This document shows positions 15,337-25,141 of a DNA stretch of 64,000 nt, one piece after another (the first letter of the stretch is position 1; each line of letters begins with the position of its first letter). The notes under the pieces were generated by a model. It did not search any database and was not told where the DNA came from. It was given only the letters and a program-made list of their open reading frames with translations. The position numbers and the translations under genes were made by a program. The stretch is from NCBI RefSeq assembly GCF_001421745.1, contig NZ_LMKW01000001.1, positions 736,464 through 800,463 on the forward strand. The letters are read 5' to 3'. The stretch is from Sphingomonas sp. Leaf230 (GTDB lineage Bacteria; Pseudomonadota; Alphaproteobacteria; Sphingomonadales; Sphingomonadaceae).

Positions 15337-17478
15337 ATGACACGTCGTCTTGGCATCGCCATCCTGCTGGGCTCCGCGGCTTTCGCCGCCGCGCCGGGCT
15401 ATGCGCAGACTTTGCACGAAGACGCCTCGGACGTGATCGTCGTTACCGGACAGCATCCGCGAGACCAAGCATCCTCCGGGACGAAGACGGATACGCCGCT
15501 CGCCGAGACGCCCCAGTCGATCACCGTCATCACCGCCGACGACATCGCCAGCCGCAGTTTGCAGAACTTAAACCAGGCGCTCCGGTTCGTTGCGGGCGTG
15601 ACCCCGGAAACGCGCGGGTCGAGCGGCGAGGTCTATGATCAGTTCAAGCTGCGTGGCTTCGATGCCCCGGTCTATCTCGACGGCCTGAAGCAGTTCGGCA
15701 GCCCGTCCGGCTACGCGGTGCCGCAGGTGGACGTCTCCCGGCTCGACCGGATCGAGGTCATCAAGGGCCCCGCATCGGTATTGTACGGTCAGTCGAGCCC
15801 GGGCGGCCTGGTTGCGGAATCCAGCAAGCTCCCGCTCGACCAGGCGCTCTACGGCGCGATCAGCGGTACCTATGGCAATTATGACCTCTACCGCGTCGAT
15901 GCCGATATCGGTGGCCGAGCCGGCGAAGGCGTCCTGTGGCGGATCAACGGCAGCGCGAACGGTGCCGACACGCAGCAGAAGTTCGGCAAGCGCGAGCGCC
16001 AGACAATCTCGGGTGCAGTAACGGCGGGTGCGGGCAGCTCGACCAGCTTCACGCTGCTCGGCGCCTATTCGCATGATCCATACAACGGCGATTACGGGGT
16101 GTTCCCCGCCAGCGGCACGTTGCTCGCCAACCCCAACGGCAAGTTGCCAACCAGCTTCGACGGCGGCGAGGCCGGCAACCGCTTCAGCCGTGAGCAGGCT
16201 GCGCTTACCTACATCTTCCGTCACGATTTCGGTGGTGGCTGGGCATTCCGCTCGTCGGGTCGCTATCAGTATGTGAAGTCGGCGCTCGGGCTCATCTATA
16301 CCGCAGGCGGCCTCGACACGACCGACCCGACGCAGCAGACCTTCAGCCGCGCATCCTACGCGACCCGCGAGCAGCTCAACAACTGGACGTTCGACAACCA
16401 GCTCTCCGGCACCGTCCAGACCGGCCCGATCAAGCACACGCTCCTGTTCGGTGTGGATCGGCAGGTTGCGCACTCGCGCGAGCTTGTAGCGTTCGGCGTC
16501 GCGCCTCCCCTTAACGGTTTTGCCCCGGTCTATGGTACGGTGAAGGTTCCGACGACGCCGGAGCAGATCGGCGGCCAGTTTTCGATCAACGTACAGCAGC
16601 GTCAGCAGGGCATCTACGCACAGGACCAGATGGCGCTCGGCGACCTTCGCGTGGTCCTGAGCGGGCGGCAGGATTGGGCGCGCGCGCAACAGGACGGGCG
16701 TATTAAACACGACAAGAAATTCACGTACCGTGCGGCCGCCCTCTATACGCTGCCGTTCGGTCTGGCGCCGTACGTCAGCTATTCGACGTCGTTCGAACAG
16801 CAAGCGAATCCGATCACGCAGAGCAACGGCCAGCCCGGGCTGGCCGACCCATCGCTCGGCAAGCAGATCGAGGCCGGTGCGAAGTTCAGCATTCCGGGAA
16901 CACAGATCCTGTTGTCCGGAGCATGGTTCCGTATCGACCAGACCAATGTCCTGACATCGACGCCCAATTTCAGCGTTTCGCGGCAGACCGGCGGCGTTCG
17001 TTCGCAGGGTGTCGAGTTCGAGGGGAGTGCTCCCCTGCCCTACGGCTTTAACGCGCGCGTCGCGTTCAGCCGGCAGCGCGTCAAGGTTACCAGCGATGCC
17101 GATGCTCCGGCGCGTGTGGGTCGTGGGCTGGAAACCGTTGGACGTGGCGGGACGTCAGCCTATCTCGACTGGGCGCCACGTAGCGGCGGCCTCGAAGGTT
17201 TGACAATTGGGGGCGCGGTGCGTCATGTCGACGAGGTCTATGCAGGCGTCACGCCTATGGAGACCGCGGGTCGCAACAGCCCGTCCTACACGGTCTATGA
17301 TGCGCTGATCCGCTACGATTTGGAGAAGTTCGCCCCATCGCTGCGGGGCCTCAGCCTCGCCGTCAACGGAGCCAATATCTTCGACAAGAAGTATCTGACG
17401 TCGTGCTTCGCCAATTATAACTGGTGCTGGTACGGCAACCGCCGGACCGTGCAGGCGACGATCGGCTACCGTTTCTGA
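15337..17478 (+). CDS. TonB-dependent siderophore receptor
   Basis: A 713-residue outer-membrane receptor of the FhuA/FpvA type. It has a signal peptide ending near GYAQT, a TonB-box-like DVIVVTGQ near residue 35, and a plug domain with the siderophore-receptor marker TPQSITVITADDI and VIKGPASVLYGQ. A 22-strand barrel then ends in the aromatic residue of IGYRF. AGGGA precedes the ATG, and a Fur box lies upstream. It should import a ferric siderophore using TonB energy. The ligand cannot be read from the sequence, and no siderophore synthesis genes are nearby. Confidence 0.93.
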   Translation: MTRRLGIAILLGSAAFAAAPGYAQTLHEDASDVIVVTGQHPRDQASSGTKTDTPLAETPQSITVITADDIASRSLQNLNQALRFVAGVTPETRGSSGEVYDQFKLRGFDAPVYLDGLKQFGSPSGYAVPQVDVSRLDRIEVIKGPASVLYGQSSPGGLVAESSKLPLDQALYGAISGTYGNYDLYRVDADIGGRAGEGVLWRINGSANGADTQQKFGKRERQTISGAVTAGAGSSTSFTLLGAYSHDPYNGDYGVFPASGTLLANPNGKLPTSFDGGEAGNRFSREQAALTYIFRHDFGGGWAFRSSGRYQYVKSALGLIYTAGGLDTTDPTQQTFSRASYATREQLNNWTFDNQLSGTVQTGPIKHTLLFGVDRQVAHSRELVAFGVAPPLNGFAPVYGTVKVPTTPEQIGGQFSINVQQRQQGIYAQDQMALGDLRVVLSGRQDWARAQQDGRIKHDKKFTYRAAALYTLPFGLAPYVSYSTSFEQQANPITQSNGQPGLADPSLGKQIEAGAKFSIPGTQILLSGAWFRIDQTNVLTSTPNFSVSRQTGGVRSQGVEFEGSAPLPYGFNARVAFSRQRVKVTSDADAPARVGRGLETVGRGGTSAYLDWAPRSGGLEGLTIGGAVRHVDEVYAGVTPMETAGRNSPSYTVYDALIRYDLEKFAPSLRGLSLAVNGANIFDKKYLTSCFANYNWCWYGNRRTVQATIGYRF

Positions 17479-17491
17479 GTTGACGGCCTTG

Positions 17492-17526
17492 CCGCGATCG
17501 ATGCCGTTCCGCGGTATCGATCGCGG
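17492..17526 (+). terminator. hairpin after the siderophore receptor
   Basis: Arms CCGCGATCGAT (17492-17502) and ATCGATCGCGG (17516-17526) are perfect over 11 bases. The hairpin begins 14 bases after the receptor stop. No T-run follows, so the strength as an intrinsic terminator is uncertain. Confidence 0.55.
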
Positions 17527-17586
17527 TAGCGCCGACTGTTCTCGGGATCAGGCGACCTGGACGCTCGCTCGCATTATGCAGGTCCG

Positions 17587-18225
17587 ATGATGCCGATCCT
17601 CTACAGCTTCCGACGGTGCCCCTACGCGATGCGCGCGCGTCTCGCGCTCGCGGCGAACGATCATCAGGTCGAACTGCGTGAGATCGTCTTGCGGGACAAG
17701 CCGGCGGCAATGCTCGACGCGTCGCCCAAGGGAACCGTGCCGGTGCTGGTGCTGCCGGACGGGACGGTGATCGACCAGAGCCTCGACATCATGCGCTGGG
17801 CCTGCGCGCGTACGCCCGACGCCGAGTGGCCAACCGATAACGACGCTGGATTGATCGCGACGAACGACGGCGCCTTCAAACACCATCTCGACCGCTACAA
17901 ATATGCCGATCGCTACGACGTCGATCCGATCGAGCACCGCGATGCGGCTACCGTGCTGCTCCGCGATCTAGGCGAGAGGCTGCGTGCTAGCGGCAGTCTC
18001 GGCACCAGCCCGCAGTCGATGACCGATCTCGCGATCATGCCTTTCGTCCGCCAGTTCGCGCAGACCGATCGACCCTATTTCGACGGACTGCCGTTCGAGC
18101 GACTGCATGCGTGGCTGGCGATGCACCTCGCGTCGGCGTTGTTCGCGCGGGTCATGATACGCCCGGCGCCTTGGCAACCGAGCGATCCTCCGATGATATT
18201 CCCGACAACGACGGACGCACAGTAG
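17587..18225 (+). CDS. glutathione S-transferase-like protein
   Basis: A 212-residue thioredoxin-fold protein. The N-terminal half has RRCPYAMRARLAL near residues 9-21, where a Cys takes the catalytic place as in omega/beta-type or glutaredoxin-2-like GSTs. The loop before KGTVPVLVLPDG provides the cis-Pro, and the C-terminal half is all-helical. Two adjacent ATG codons (17587 and 17590) are equally possible starts. It may deglutathionylate or detoxify electrophiles. It is convergent with a TonB receptor gene and has no evident operon partner. Confidence 0.85.
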   Translation: MMPILYSFRRCPYAMRARLALAANDHQVELREIVLRDKPAAMLDASPKGTVPVLVLPDGTVIDQSLDIMRWACARTPDAEWPTDNDAGLIATNDGAFKHHLDRYKYADRYDVDPIEHRDAATVLLRDLGERLRASGSLGTSPQSMTDLAIMPFVRQFAQTDRPYFDGLPFERLHAWLAMHLASALFARVMIRPAPWQPSDPPMIFPTTTDAQ

Positions 18226-18258
18226 GAGGCCCCGGCAAGACCGAGGCCCCTGCCCGCG

Positions 18259-20673
18259 TCAGAAGCCGACGCTGATCGTCCCGAACACCTGGCGGGGTGC
18301 GACCGGGAACTGGTTGAACGTCCCGCTCGCTGCGCCGATGCTGAGTGTCGAGGCGGCGCGCTTGTTCGTGATGTTGGTGACGTTCAGGCTGACCGTCGCC
18401 GTCTTGGCGACCTGCCCTTCGGACAGCGGTACGTGCGCGGCGATGCGGCCCGACAGCGTGAAGTAAGCCGGCACCGACAGATCATTGGTGTAGGTCGCGA
18501 ACCGCTTGCCGATATAGTCGCCGACGAGTTGCGCGTCGAAGATGTCGTAATTGGCCGAGGCGGTGAACTTGTTCAGCCAGTCTGGGCTGCCCGGCACCTT
18601 CTTGCCAGCCGTGGCGACGGTGCTGGTGCCGCTGATGTAGTTCTCCTCGTAGCGCGAGTTGTTGTACGATAGCGCATCGTAGAACGAGAAGTGCGAGCCG
18701 AACCGGAACGTGCCGGCGATGTCGAACCCGTCGGTCTTCACCGCACCGACATTCTGCAGGATCGCGGCGCCGCTGACGACCGCGGTCACTACCGGGTTCG
18801 GGCTGATGCCGAGCAGGCGGTTGCTGAAGTCGACGTGATAGACGCTGATCTGGCCATCGAAGCTGGTGAGCGGGCCGAGGTTCAGCGCATGATGCGAACG
18901 CAGCCCCGCCTCATAGGTCCAGCTCGTCTCTGGCTCGACGTCCTGCTTGAACAGATCGAACGCCGCCTGGCTACCAAGCGCGAACGGCGACAATCCGGCG
19001 GCGGCACTCGTCTGGAACTGGCGGATGTTCTTCTGGACGTTGACGAACACCTGCTCGTTGTCGGTCGCATCCCACAGCGCACCAAGCTGTGGCAGGAAGT
19101 ATTTGTGCGTGTCGATCTTGCCGACCGGCAGCGCGACCGAGCCGGTGAACGAGCCGGGGATCGGTTGCGTCGGGACGCGCTGCGACGCGTTCTGGAACGT
19201 GCTCTTGACGCCGCCCTGGATGGTCAGCGTGGGCAATATCTTCCAGCTGTCCTGGATATGCGCCTGGTATTCGTCGACGCGGACTTCGCTGTGATATTGC
19301 GTGATCAGCGGTGTCAGTTCCTCGCGCGGACGCTGGTACGGTGTGCTCGGATCGTTGACCGGGAACGGATACCAGCGGCGATACGCGGACGAACTCTGAT
19401 GCTCGTACCAGGCACCGAACTCGACATGATGCGCGCCGAGATCGAGCGCGACGGTGGAGACGAGGCCACCGCGGTCGATCCGGTATTCTGTCGTGCGCGT
19501 CGCGAGGCCCGAGCCGCCGAACACCTGGGTGAGGTTCTGGCCGGGATAATAGAACGAGAACAGTTTGGGCAGGCCGGCGACGTCGATCGGACCGCCGATG
19601 ACCCCGACGCCGTCGTTGTGATGATAATAAGCCTGGTTTGAGAAGGTCACCTTGTCGCTGACGTTCCAGTCGTATTTCACGTATCCCAGATAATCGGTAC
19701 GCGCCGCGACGCCGTAATAATTGCGGTAGTTCGACCCGTCCGCCTTGTACGCGCCGGAGTTGAGATAGGTCAGCATTGCGTTGAAATTGGGATAGACAAA
19801 CGGGCGGACATACGGCGCGGTGCCTTGCGTCGCCGTGGTGACGACGGTCGCATCCTCGTTCGGTTCGGTCTTGTCCGAAAAGGCGCCATAGAGCGTCAGC
19901 TTGCCGTTGCTGTCGTCATGAACGAACTTCGCATTGGCCTGATAGCCGCCCTGGATACCGTTGAAATCCCAGGCCTTCGCCTTCTGCCGCGAGCCCGAGA
20001 TGTAAAACGCGTTGCCGTTGCCCAGGTCGCCGCTGTCGATCCGCGCGAACAGTCGCGACGTCGAGTGGCTGCCGAGCGTCTGGTCGACTTGGACACCCAT
20101 GTCCTTGCGCGGATCGCTAGAGAAGGTATCGATCGTACCGCCGAGGTTGCTGGTCGAGGCAGTGCCGAGATCGCCCGCGCCGCTGGCCAGCGTCACGCGC
20201 GATACGTTCTCCGAGATGATCGCACGTTGCGGCGACAAGCCGTTGTAATTGCCGTAATTCTGGTCGCCCAGCGGCAGTCCGTCGAGCGTGTAGCCGAGCT
20301 GCTGCGCGTTGAAGCCGTGGACGAACAGCGAGATGTTCTGCTCGTTGTTGCCCCACGGATCGGCAGTCAGGAAGGTAACGCCCGGCAGCGTCTGCAACGC
20401 CTTCAACGGGCTTACGCCGGGAAGGATCTTCTGCATGTCCACGCCGCTGACCTGCGTCACCGACCGCGTGGTGGCGCCGGTAACGACGATCGTATCATCC
20501 TGCCCGGCGGGCGTCGTTGCTGGATCGGCAGGATCAGTCACCGTAGCGGGCGAGCCTGGCTCCGCGTCCTTGGCAACCAGCGACTGCGCCGTTGCGGTGA
20601 CTGGCACGCCGACCACGACAAAACCGATAGCGCCGCACAACAGCCGCGCGGCCGTACGAGTAAACATCGTCAT
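18259..20673 (-). CDS. TonB-dependent receptor
   Basis: An 804-residue outer-membrane receptor with a signal peptide (cut near TAQSLV), a TonB-box-like DTIVVTGA near residue 58, a plug with SPLKALQTLPGV and a barrel ending in SVGF. It belongs to the same subfamily as the receptor at 55827-58223; both share SENVSR/SENVAR, GTASTSNLGGTI and SPLKA motifs. The ligand is unknown and no Fur box was seen upstream. The 144 bases before its start separate it from the M3 peptidase gene and show nothing distinctive. Downstream it converges on the GST gene, leaving 33 bases between them. Confidence 0.92.
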   Translation of the reverse strand: MTMFTRTAARLLCGAIGFVVVGVPVTATAQSLVAKDAEPGSPATVTDPADPATTPAGQDDTIVVTGATTRSVTQVSGVDMQKILPGVSPLKALQTLPGVTFLTADPWGNNEQNISLFVHGFNAQQLGYTLDGLPLGDQNYGNYNGLSPQRAIISENVSRVTLASGAGDLGTASTSNLGGTIDTFSSDPRKDMGVQVDQTLGSHSTSRLFARIDSGDLGNGNAFYISGSRQKAKAWDFNGIQGGYQANAKFVHDDSNGKLTLYGAFSDKTEPNEDATVVTTATQGTAPYVRPFVYPNFNAMLTYLNSGAYKADGSNYRNYYGVAARTDYLGYVKYDWNVSDKVTFSNQAYYHHNDGVGVIGGPIDVAGLPKLFSFYYPGQNLTQVFGGSGLATRTTEYRIDRGGLVSTVALDLGAHHVEFGAWYEHQSSSAYRRWYPFPVNDPSTPYQRPREELTPLITQYHSEVRVDEYQAHIQDSWKILPTLTIQGGVKSTFQNASQRVPTQPIPGSFTGSVALPVGKIDTHKYFLPQLGALWDATDNEQVFVNVQKNIRQFQTSAAAGLSPFALGSQAAFDLFKQDVEPETSWTYEAGLRSHHALNLGPLTSFDGQISVYHVDFSNRLLGISPNPVVTAVVSGAAILQNVGAVKTDGFDIAGTFRFGSHFSFYDALSYNNSRYEENYISGTSTVATAGKKVPGSPDWLNKFTASANYDIFDAQLVGDYIGKRFATYTNDLSVPAYFTLSGRIAAHVPLSEGQVAKTATVSLNVTNITNKRAASTLSIGAASGTFNQFPVAPRQVFGTISVGF

Positions 20674-20817
20674 TCTTGAAAACCCCTAGCGAGATCGATC
20701 GATCGTCACTCCTGGGGCTGCGCCTATTGGCACGACGAGACAGTCGGATGACTGCTGCGCTACAGATTTAATATGGTGGGGTGCAGCGGTCAGAAAGGCC
20801 GCCGCACCGCCGTTGTC

Positions 20818-22953
20818 TTACTTCGCGGCCGCCGTCAGGCCGCGGTCTTCCAGCATCGGGCCGATATCCGGGTCTTTGCCGTAGAACGCCTTGAACATCG
20901 GACCGTAATCCTCGGTATGCCCCTTCGACAGGATCATGTCGCGGAAGCGCTGGCCGTTCGCGCGCGTCAGCCCACCATGGGCCATGAACCACGCATAGGC
21001 GTCGTTATCGAGCATCTGCGTCCACAGATACGCATAGTATCCCGCCGCATAGCCACCCGCCCAGATGTGCGCGAAATAGCTGGTGCGATAGCGCGGCGGC
21101 ACGTCCTTCGTGTCCAGTCCCATTGAGTTAAGCGCCTTGGTCTCGAACGCGTCGACATCCTGCGGCCCGGCCGACGCCGGCAGCGAATGCCAGTCCTGGT
21201 CGAGCGTCGCCGCCGCCACCAGCTCACCCAGTTCATACCCCTGGTTGAACTTCGCCGCGTTCTTGATTTTCGTGACGAGCGCCTGTGGCATCACCGCACC
21301 GGTGCGGTAATCCTTGGCGTAGTTCGCGAAAACCTTCGGATCGAGCGCCCAATGCTCGTTGAACTGCGACGGGAACTCGACCCAGTCGCGTGCGGTGTTG
21401 GTGCCCGAGACCAAAGGATAGGTCTGGTTCGCGAACAGCCCGTGCAGCGCATGCCCAAATTCGTGGAACATCGTCGTCACGTCGTCGAACGTGATCAGCG
21501 CAGGCTGGCCCGGCGCGGGCTTGGTGAAGTTGCCGACGTTATAGACCACCGGCTTGGTGCCGAGCAGCTTCGACTGGCCGACGAAGTTCGACATCCACGC
21601 GCCGCCGGCCTTGTTGTCGCGCTTCCAGTAATCGAAATACATCAGGCCGAGTTCGGAGCCGTCCTTGTCGTAGACGGTGAAGACGCGGATGTCCGGCTGG
21701 TAGGTCGGGATGTCGCGGCGTTCCTTGAAGGTGACGCCGTAGAGCTGGTTCGCGGCGAAGAACACGCCATCGGTCAGCACGCGGCTGATCTCGAAATACG
21801 GTTTCAGCTCGTTCTGGTCGAGGTCGTACTTGGCTTTCCGCACCTTGTCCGAATAGAAATCCCAGTCGGACGGCGCGAGCGGGAACGAGGCGCGGGTCGC
21901 GTTGATCGTCTTCTGCAACTCGGCCGCTTCGCGACGCTGTTCCGCGGCGGTCGCGGGAACGAGCTGGGTCATGAAGCCCTTCGCTGCGGCCGGGGTCTTC
22001 GCCATCTGGTCGTACAGCGAATAAGCGGCGTAGTTCGGATAGCCGAGCAACTGCGCCTTCTGCGCGCGCAACTGCGCGATCTTCTGGATCAGCGCGCGCG
22101 TGTCGTTGGCATCGCCCCGCTGCGACCGGTTCCAGCTCTTCTCGAACAGAGCCGCGCGGGTTGCGCGATCGGAGAGCGAGGCGAGCGCGGGCTGCTGCGT
22201 CGTGTTCTGGAGCGACAGGACGTATTTGCCGGGCATGCCCCGCTCCTTCGCGCCCTCGGCAGCGGCGGCGATCTCGGCATCGCTGAGACCCGCGAGCTTG
22301 GCCTTGTCGTCGACCACCAGCGCGCCCGCCTTGGTGCCGGCGAGCAGCTTCTGCTGGAAATCGGTCGTCGCGGTCGAGATCTGCGTGTTGAGCAACCGCA
22401 GCTTGGCCTTGTCGGCATCGTTCAACTGCGCGCCGGCGTGGAGGAAGTCGCTGTGATAGATCTCGAGGACCTGCTTCTGCTCGGGGTCGAGACCTAGCGA
22501 GTCCTTCTTTGCGTAGAGCGCCTGGACGCGCGCGAAGAGCTTCGGATCGAGATAGATCGCATCGCTATGCTGCGCGAGCTTGGGCGCCTCGGCGGACCGT
22601 ACCGCGTCGAGCGCATCGTTGGTGTTCGCCTGCGACACGCCGAAAAACGCCTGGCTCGCGCGGTCGAGCGTGCGGCCCGAGCGCTCCATCGCCTCGATCG
22701 TGTTGGCGAAGGTGGGGGCCGCGGGGTTGTTCGCGATCGCCTTCATCTCGGCGATTTGTTCCGCCATGCCCTGCTCGAGCGCGGGCTGGTAATCGGTGTC
22801 CTTGATCTGGTCGAAGCGCGGAGCCTGGAACGGCAGCGTGCTGGGGACGGTCAGCGGATTGACGCGCGACGATTTGGCGGGCGTTTGCGCAGAGGCGGCG
22901 CTGGCGATGCAGCAGAGGATGGCGGCGGAACGAAGCAGGCTGGAACGCGACAT
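20818..22953 (-). CDS. dcp: M3-family peptidyl-dipeptidase (Dcp-like), exported
   Basis: A 711-residue zinc peptidase that removes C-terminal dipeptides from oligopeptides. A signal peptide (residues 1-22, ending ASAQT) points to the periplasm, whereas E. coli Dcp lacks one. The zinc motif HEFGHALHGLFA lies near residues 497-508. The C-terminal segment with YFAHIWAGGYAAGYYAYLW is the family's substrate-loop signature. It stands alone on the minus strand upstream of a TonB receptor gene. It could feed amino acids from peptides taken up across the outer membrane. Confidence 0.92.
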   Translation of the reverse strand: MSRSSLLRSAAILCCIASAASAQTPAKSSRVNPLTVPSTLPFQAPRFDQIKDTDYQPALEQGMAEQIAEMKAIANNPAAPTFANTIEAMERSGRTLDRASQAFFGVSQANTNDALDAVRSAEAPKLAQHSDAIYLDPKLFARVQALYAKKDSLGLDPEQKQVLEIYHSDFLHAGAQLNDADKAKLRLLNTQISTATTDFQQKLLAGTKAGALVVDDKAKLAGLSDAEIAAAAEGAKERGMPGKYVLSLQNTTQQPALASLSDRATRAALFEKSWNRSQRGDANDTRALIQKIAQLRAQKAQLLGYPNYAAYSLYDQMAKTPAAAKGFMTQLVPATAAEQRREAAELQKTINATRASFPLAPSDWDFYSDKVRKAKYDLDQNELKPYFEISRVLTDGVFFAANQLYGVTFKERRDIPTYQPDIRVFTVYDKDGSELGLMYFDYWKRDNKAGGAWMSNFVGQSKLLGTKPVVYNVGNFTKPAPGQPALITFDDVTTMFHEFGHALHGLFANQTYPLVSGTNTARDWVEFPSQFNEHWALDPKVFANYAKDYRTGAVMPQALVTKIKNAAKFNQGYELGELVAAATLDQDWHSLPASAGPQDVDAFETKALNSMGLDTKDVPPRYRTSYFAHIWAGGYAAGYYAYLWTQMLDNDAYAWFMAHGGLTRANGQRFRDMILSKGHTEDYGPMFKAFYGKDPDIGPMLEDRGLTAAAK

Positions 22954-23097
22954 TGACGACTCACAATGGCAGGAGTGATGCCCCTATCCTTGCCCTGCCT
23001 AAGCCCTTGTTACAATCGGTTAGCAAACGACCCGGTTGAGCGCTTGCACTGCCGCCCGCTCGCAGGCAGTAGGCGGTCAAACCCCAGGAGTTCCGAC

Positions 23098-23367
23098 ATG
23101 GCAAATACCCTCGAAATCGATCAGGCGAGCGTCGTCGACAACGACATCCAGAAGCAGATAGAATTTTCCGGCGAGTTCGACGGCGACGAATATGAGTTCG
23201 CGGTCAAGTACGCGGTTCTGAAGGAGCTGAGCGGCGACGAACCCGAGGACGACGGCATCGAGCTGTTCAATCGCTTCAACGACGACATCGTCGACGCCTG
23301 CCTCGCGGCCATCGAGCGCAAGCCGAATGCATCGACGATCATCGTCGACGAAGACGACCTCGAATAA
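23098..23367 (+). CDS. small acidic protein (possibly DUF1488-like)
   Basis: An 89-residue, strongly acidic protein. I chose the ATG at 23098 because AGGAG precedes it by 8 bases and the frame upstream has no coding character. The middle resembles short DUF1488-type proteins: a beta-rich first half and a helix FNRFNDDIVDACLAAIERK, ending in VDEDDLE. That assignment is tentative. It is a single-gene unit closed by a good terminator. The function is unknown. Confidence 0.7.
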   Translation: MANTLEIDQASVVDNDIQKQIEFSGEFDGDEYEFAVKYAVLKELSGDEPEDDGIELFNRFNDDIVDACLAAIERKPNASTIIVDEDDLE

Positions 23368-23382
23368 TCAGCATTTACGGGG

Positions 23383-23418
23383 CGATCGGCGCCGTCTCGG
23401 ACGCGCCGATCGTTTCTT
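23383..23418 (+). terminator. rho-independent terminator of the small acidic protein gene
   Basis: Arms CGATCGGCGC (23383-23392) and GCGCCGATCG (23403-23412) form a perfect 10-base stem followed by TTTCTT. It begins 15 bases after the stop codon. Confidence 0.8.
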
Positions 23419-23428
23419 CCAAACGCGC

Positions 23429-23551
23429 TCAGTCTCCGGTCACGAACCGGCGGATACGGGTCGAGTAGCGACTCCCCACGAGCAGGGTCACCCCAAACAG
23501 CATCGATGCTCCCCATATCGCCGCACAAACGATTATGACGATCTTGAGCAT
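23429..23551 (-). CDS. 40-residue single-pass membrane protein
   Basis: A very short frame. MLKIVIIVCAAIWGASMLFG begins a hydrophobic helix of about 24 residues, followed by a basic tail with RYSTRIRR, which predicts an N-out/C-in or inner-membrane anchored microprotein. GGAG lies 7 bases before the ATG and the codon usage is like its neighbours. I do not recognise a family. It lies between the small acidic protein gene and cobF, but in neither operon with certainty. Confidence 0.5.
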   Translation of the reverse strand: MLKIVIIVCAAIWGASMLFGVTLLVGSRYSTRIRRFVTGD

Positions 23552-23639
23552 GGTCGGACTCCGACGTTGTTTCGATCGGGGGCGATTACGGTCGGCAATA
23601 CAAATACTTGCTGAACGTGCCAGCCATCCAAGGTTCAGG

Positions 23640-24416
23640 TTAGCCTGAGTTATCCGATCGGCGGGACGTATCGCGGCGCAAAAGATAGATATCCATGATC
23701 CAACCATGCTGCTCGCGAAGATCGGCACGAGTCTGGACGATCCGTTTCGCGACGACGGTCAAGGGGCCGGCGATCAGCATTTGATCCTTCATCCCCAGAT
23801 ACGCACCCCACCAGATCGAAACACCCGCCGCGTCGAGCGTCTGGAACGCGCAATCGCCATCGAGCATCACGGCGATCGTACCGATATCGGCCGGCCACCC
23901 CCATGCCCTCAGCCTTCGACCCGTCGTCACGAGAACCGGCGCGCCGACCGTGTTCAGCGGTATGGCGTGCGCTGCCGTCAGCGCCTGGAGGCTGGTGATG
24001 CCGGGCTCGACGGTTACGGTCATCGCCATACCGTCCGTTCGCAGCCGATCGGCGATGCGCAACGTGCTGTCGTACAGCGACGGGTCTCCCCATACGAGTA
24101 ACGCGAGACGGCCGCCGTTCGGCAAGTGTTGCGCGATCTGAATGCTCCAGACGACGGCAATGGCGTCATGCCATTGGTCGACCGCGCGTAGATAGGGCGC
24201 GGTCGTGTCGCGCTCGGGCAGGTCGAATTCGACGACACGCGTAGCTCCGGTCAGCACCTCTGCACAGATCCCGCGGCGGAGATCGATCAGGTCGGACTTC
24301 GCATCGCCCTTCCGGGGCAGCAGGATCAGGTCGGCGGCGTTCATCGCGACGATCGCGGCGCGCGTGAGGTGATCGGGGTTGCCGGTTCCGATACCGATGA
24401 GGTGAAGGTCGATCAT
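23640..24416 (-). CDS. cobF: precorrin-6A synthase (deacetylating) CobF
   Basis: CobF methylates C1 of precorrin-5 and removes acetate, giving precorrin-6A in the aerobic cobalamin route. The 258-residue product has the tetrapyrrole methylase fold with HLIGIGTGNPDHLTRAA at the N-terminus and the SAM-loop motif VWGDPSLYDST near residue 109. CobF is diagnostic for the oxygen-dependent pathway. It is the last gene of the minus-strand cob run and overlaps the cobA stop by ATGA. Confidence 0.93.
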   Translation of the reverse strand: MIDLHLIGIGTGNPDHLTRAAIVAMNAADLILLPRKGDAKSDLIDLRRGICAEVLTGATRVVEFDLPERDTTAPYLRAVDQWHDAIAVVWSIQIAQHLPNGGRLALLVWGDPSLYDSTLRIADRLRTDGMAMTVTVEPGITSLQALTAAHAIPLNTVGAPVLVTTGRRLRAWGWPADIGTIAVMLDGDCAFQTLDAAGVSIWWGAYLGMKDQMLIAGPLTVVAKRIVQTRADLREQHGWIMDIYLLRRDTSRRSDNSG

Positions 24417-25141
24417 GTTTCGGTCTCAGGATCCATCAGCGGACCGTAGAGGATCAGCGCGGGCTTGCTGGAGAAGCCTGCCTGCAATTGCGCAGCAAGG
24501 TCGGCAATGGTCGACCGGATCAGCGACTGGTCGGGATGTCCGATATTTTCGGCGATCAGCGCGGGCGTGTTCGGGGAAAGGCCGTGCTCGATTAGCAATG
24601 CCGCGAGCGCCGGGAATGTTCGCTTTGGCATGAACACCACGGTCGTCGCCCCGGGATCGGCGAGCGCGGCCATGTTCCGCTGTTCGGGCAGGTCGCCGGT
24701 GACGTCGTGGCCGGTAACGAACTGCACGCGGCGCGCGTTGAGCCGGCGTGTGAGCGGGATCTGCGCGGCGGCGGCGGCAGCGCTGGCGGCGCTGATGCCG
24801 GGGATGATTTCGAATGGAATGCCCGCTGCCCGGAGCGCGACGATCTCCTCCTCAAGGCGGCCGAACATGCCCGCATCGCCCGATTTTAGGCGGACGACGC
24901 GGATGCCGGTTTGCGCGTACTCGACCAGGAGTTGCGAGACGTGCGCCTGACTAGGTGATGGGCGACCGGCGCGTTTACCGACAGCGACGAGGTCGGCGCC
25001 TGGGCGAGCATGGTCGAGAACGGTCGAGGACAGGTCGTCGAACAGCACCGCGTCGGCGGCCTGCAATCGCGCAACCGCCTTCAAGGTGAGAAGTTCGGGG
25101 TCCCCGGGACCGGAACCGACGAAGGAGACGAAACCGGTCAT
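24413..25141 (-). CDS. cobA: uroporphyrinogen-III C-methyltransferase CobA
   Basis: CobA uses two SAM to turn uroporphyrinogen III into precorrin-2, the branch point to cobalamin and siroheme. The 242-residue single-domain enzyme shows VGSGPGDPELLTLKAVARLQ at the start, LKSGDAGMFGRLEEE near residues 85-99 and PGISAASAAAAAAQIPLTRR. It lacks the CysG dehydrogenase half. It overlaps both cobB upstream and cobF downstream by four bases, so all three should be cotranslated. Confidence 0.94.
   Translation of the reverse strand: MTGFVSFVGSGPGDPELLTLKAVARLQAADAVLFDDLSSTVLDHARPGADLVAVGKRAGRPSPSQAHVSQLLVEYAQTGIRVVRLKSGDAGMFGRLEEEIVALRAAGIPFEIIPGISAASAAAAAAQIPLTRRLNARRVQFVTGHDVTGDLPEQRNMAALADPGATTVVFMPKRTFPALAALLIEHGLSPNTPALIAENIGHPDQSLIRSTIADLAAQLQAGFSSKPALILYGPLMDPETET

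Noticed and set aside
20685..20706. GATC-type short tandem (GATCGATCGATC) near the TonB receptor start
   Set aside because: It is too short and simple to call an operator or repeat, and has no second copy in a meaningful place.
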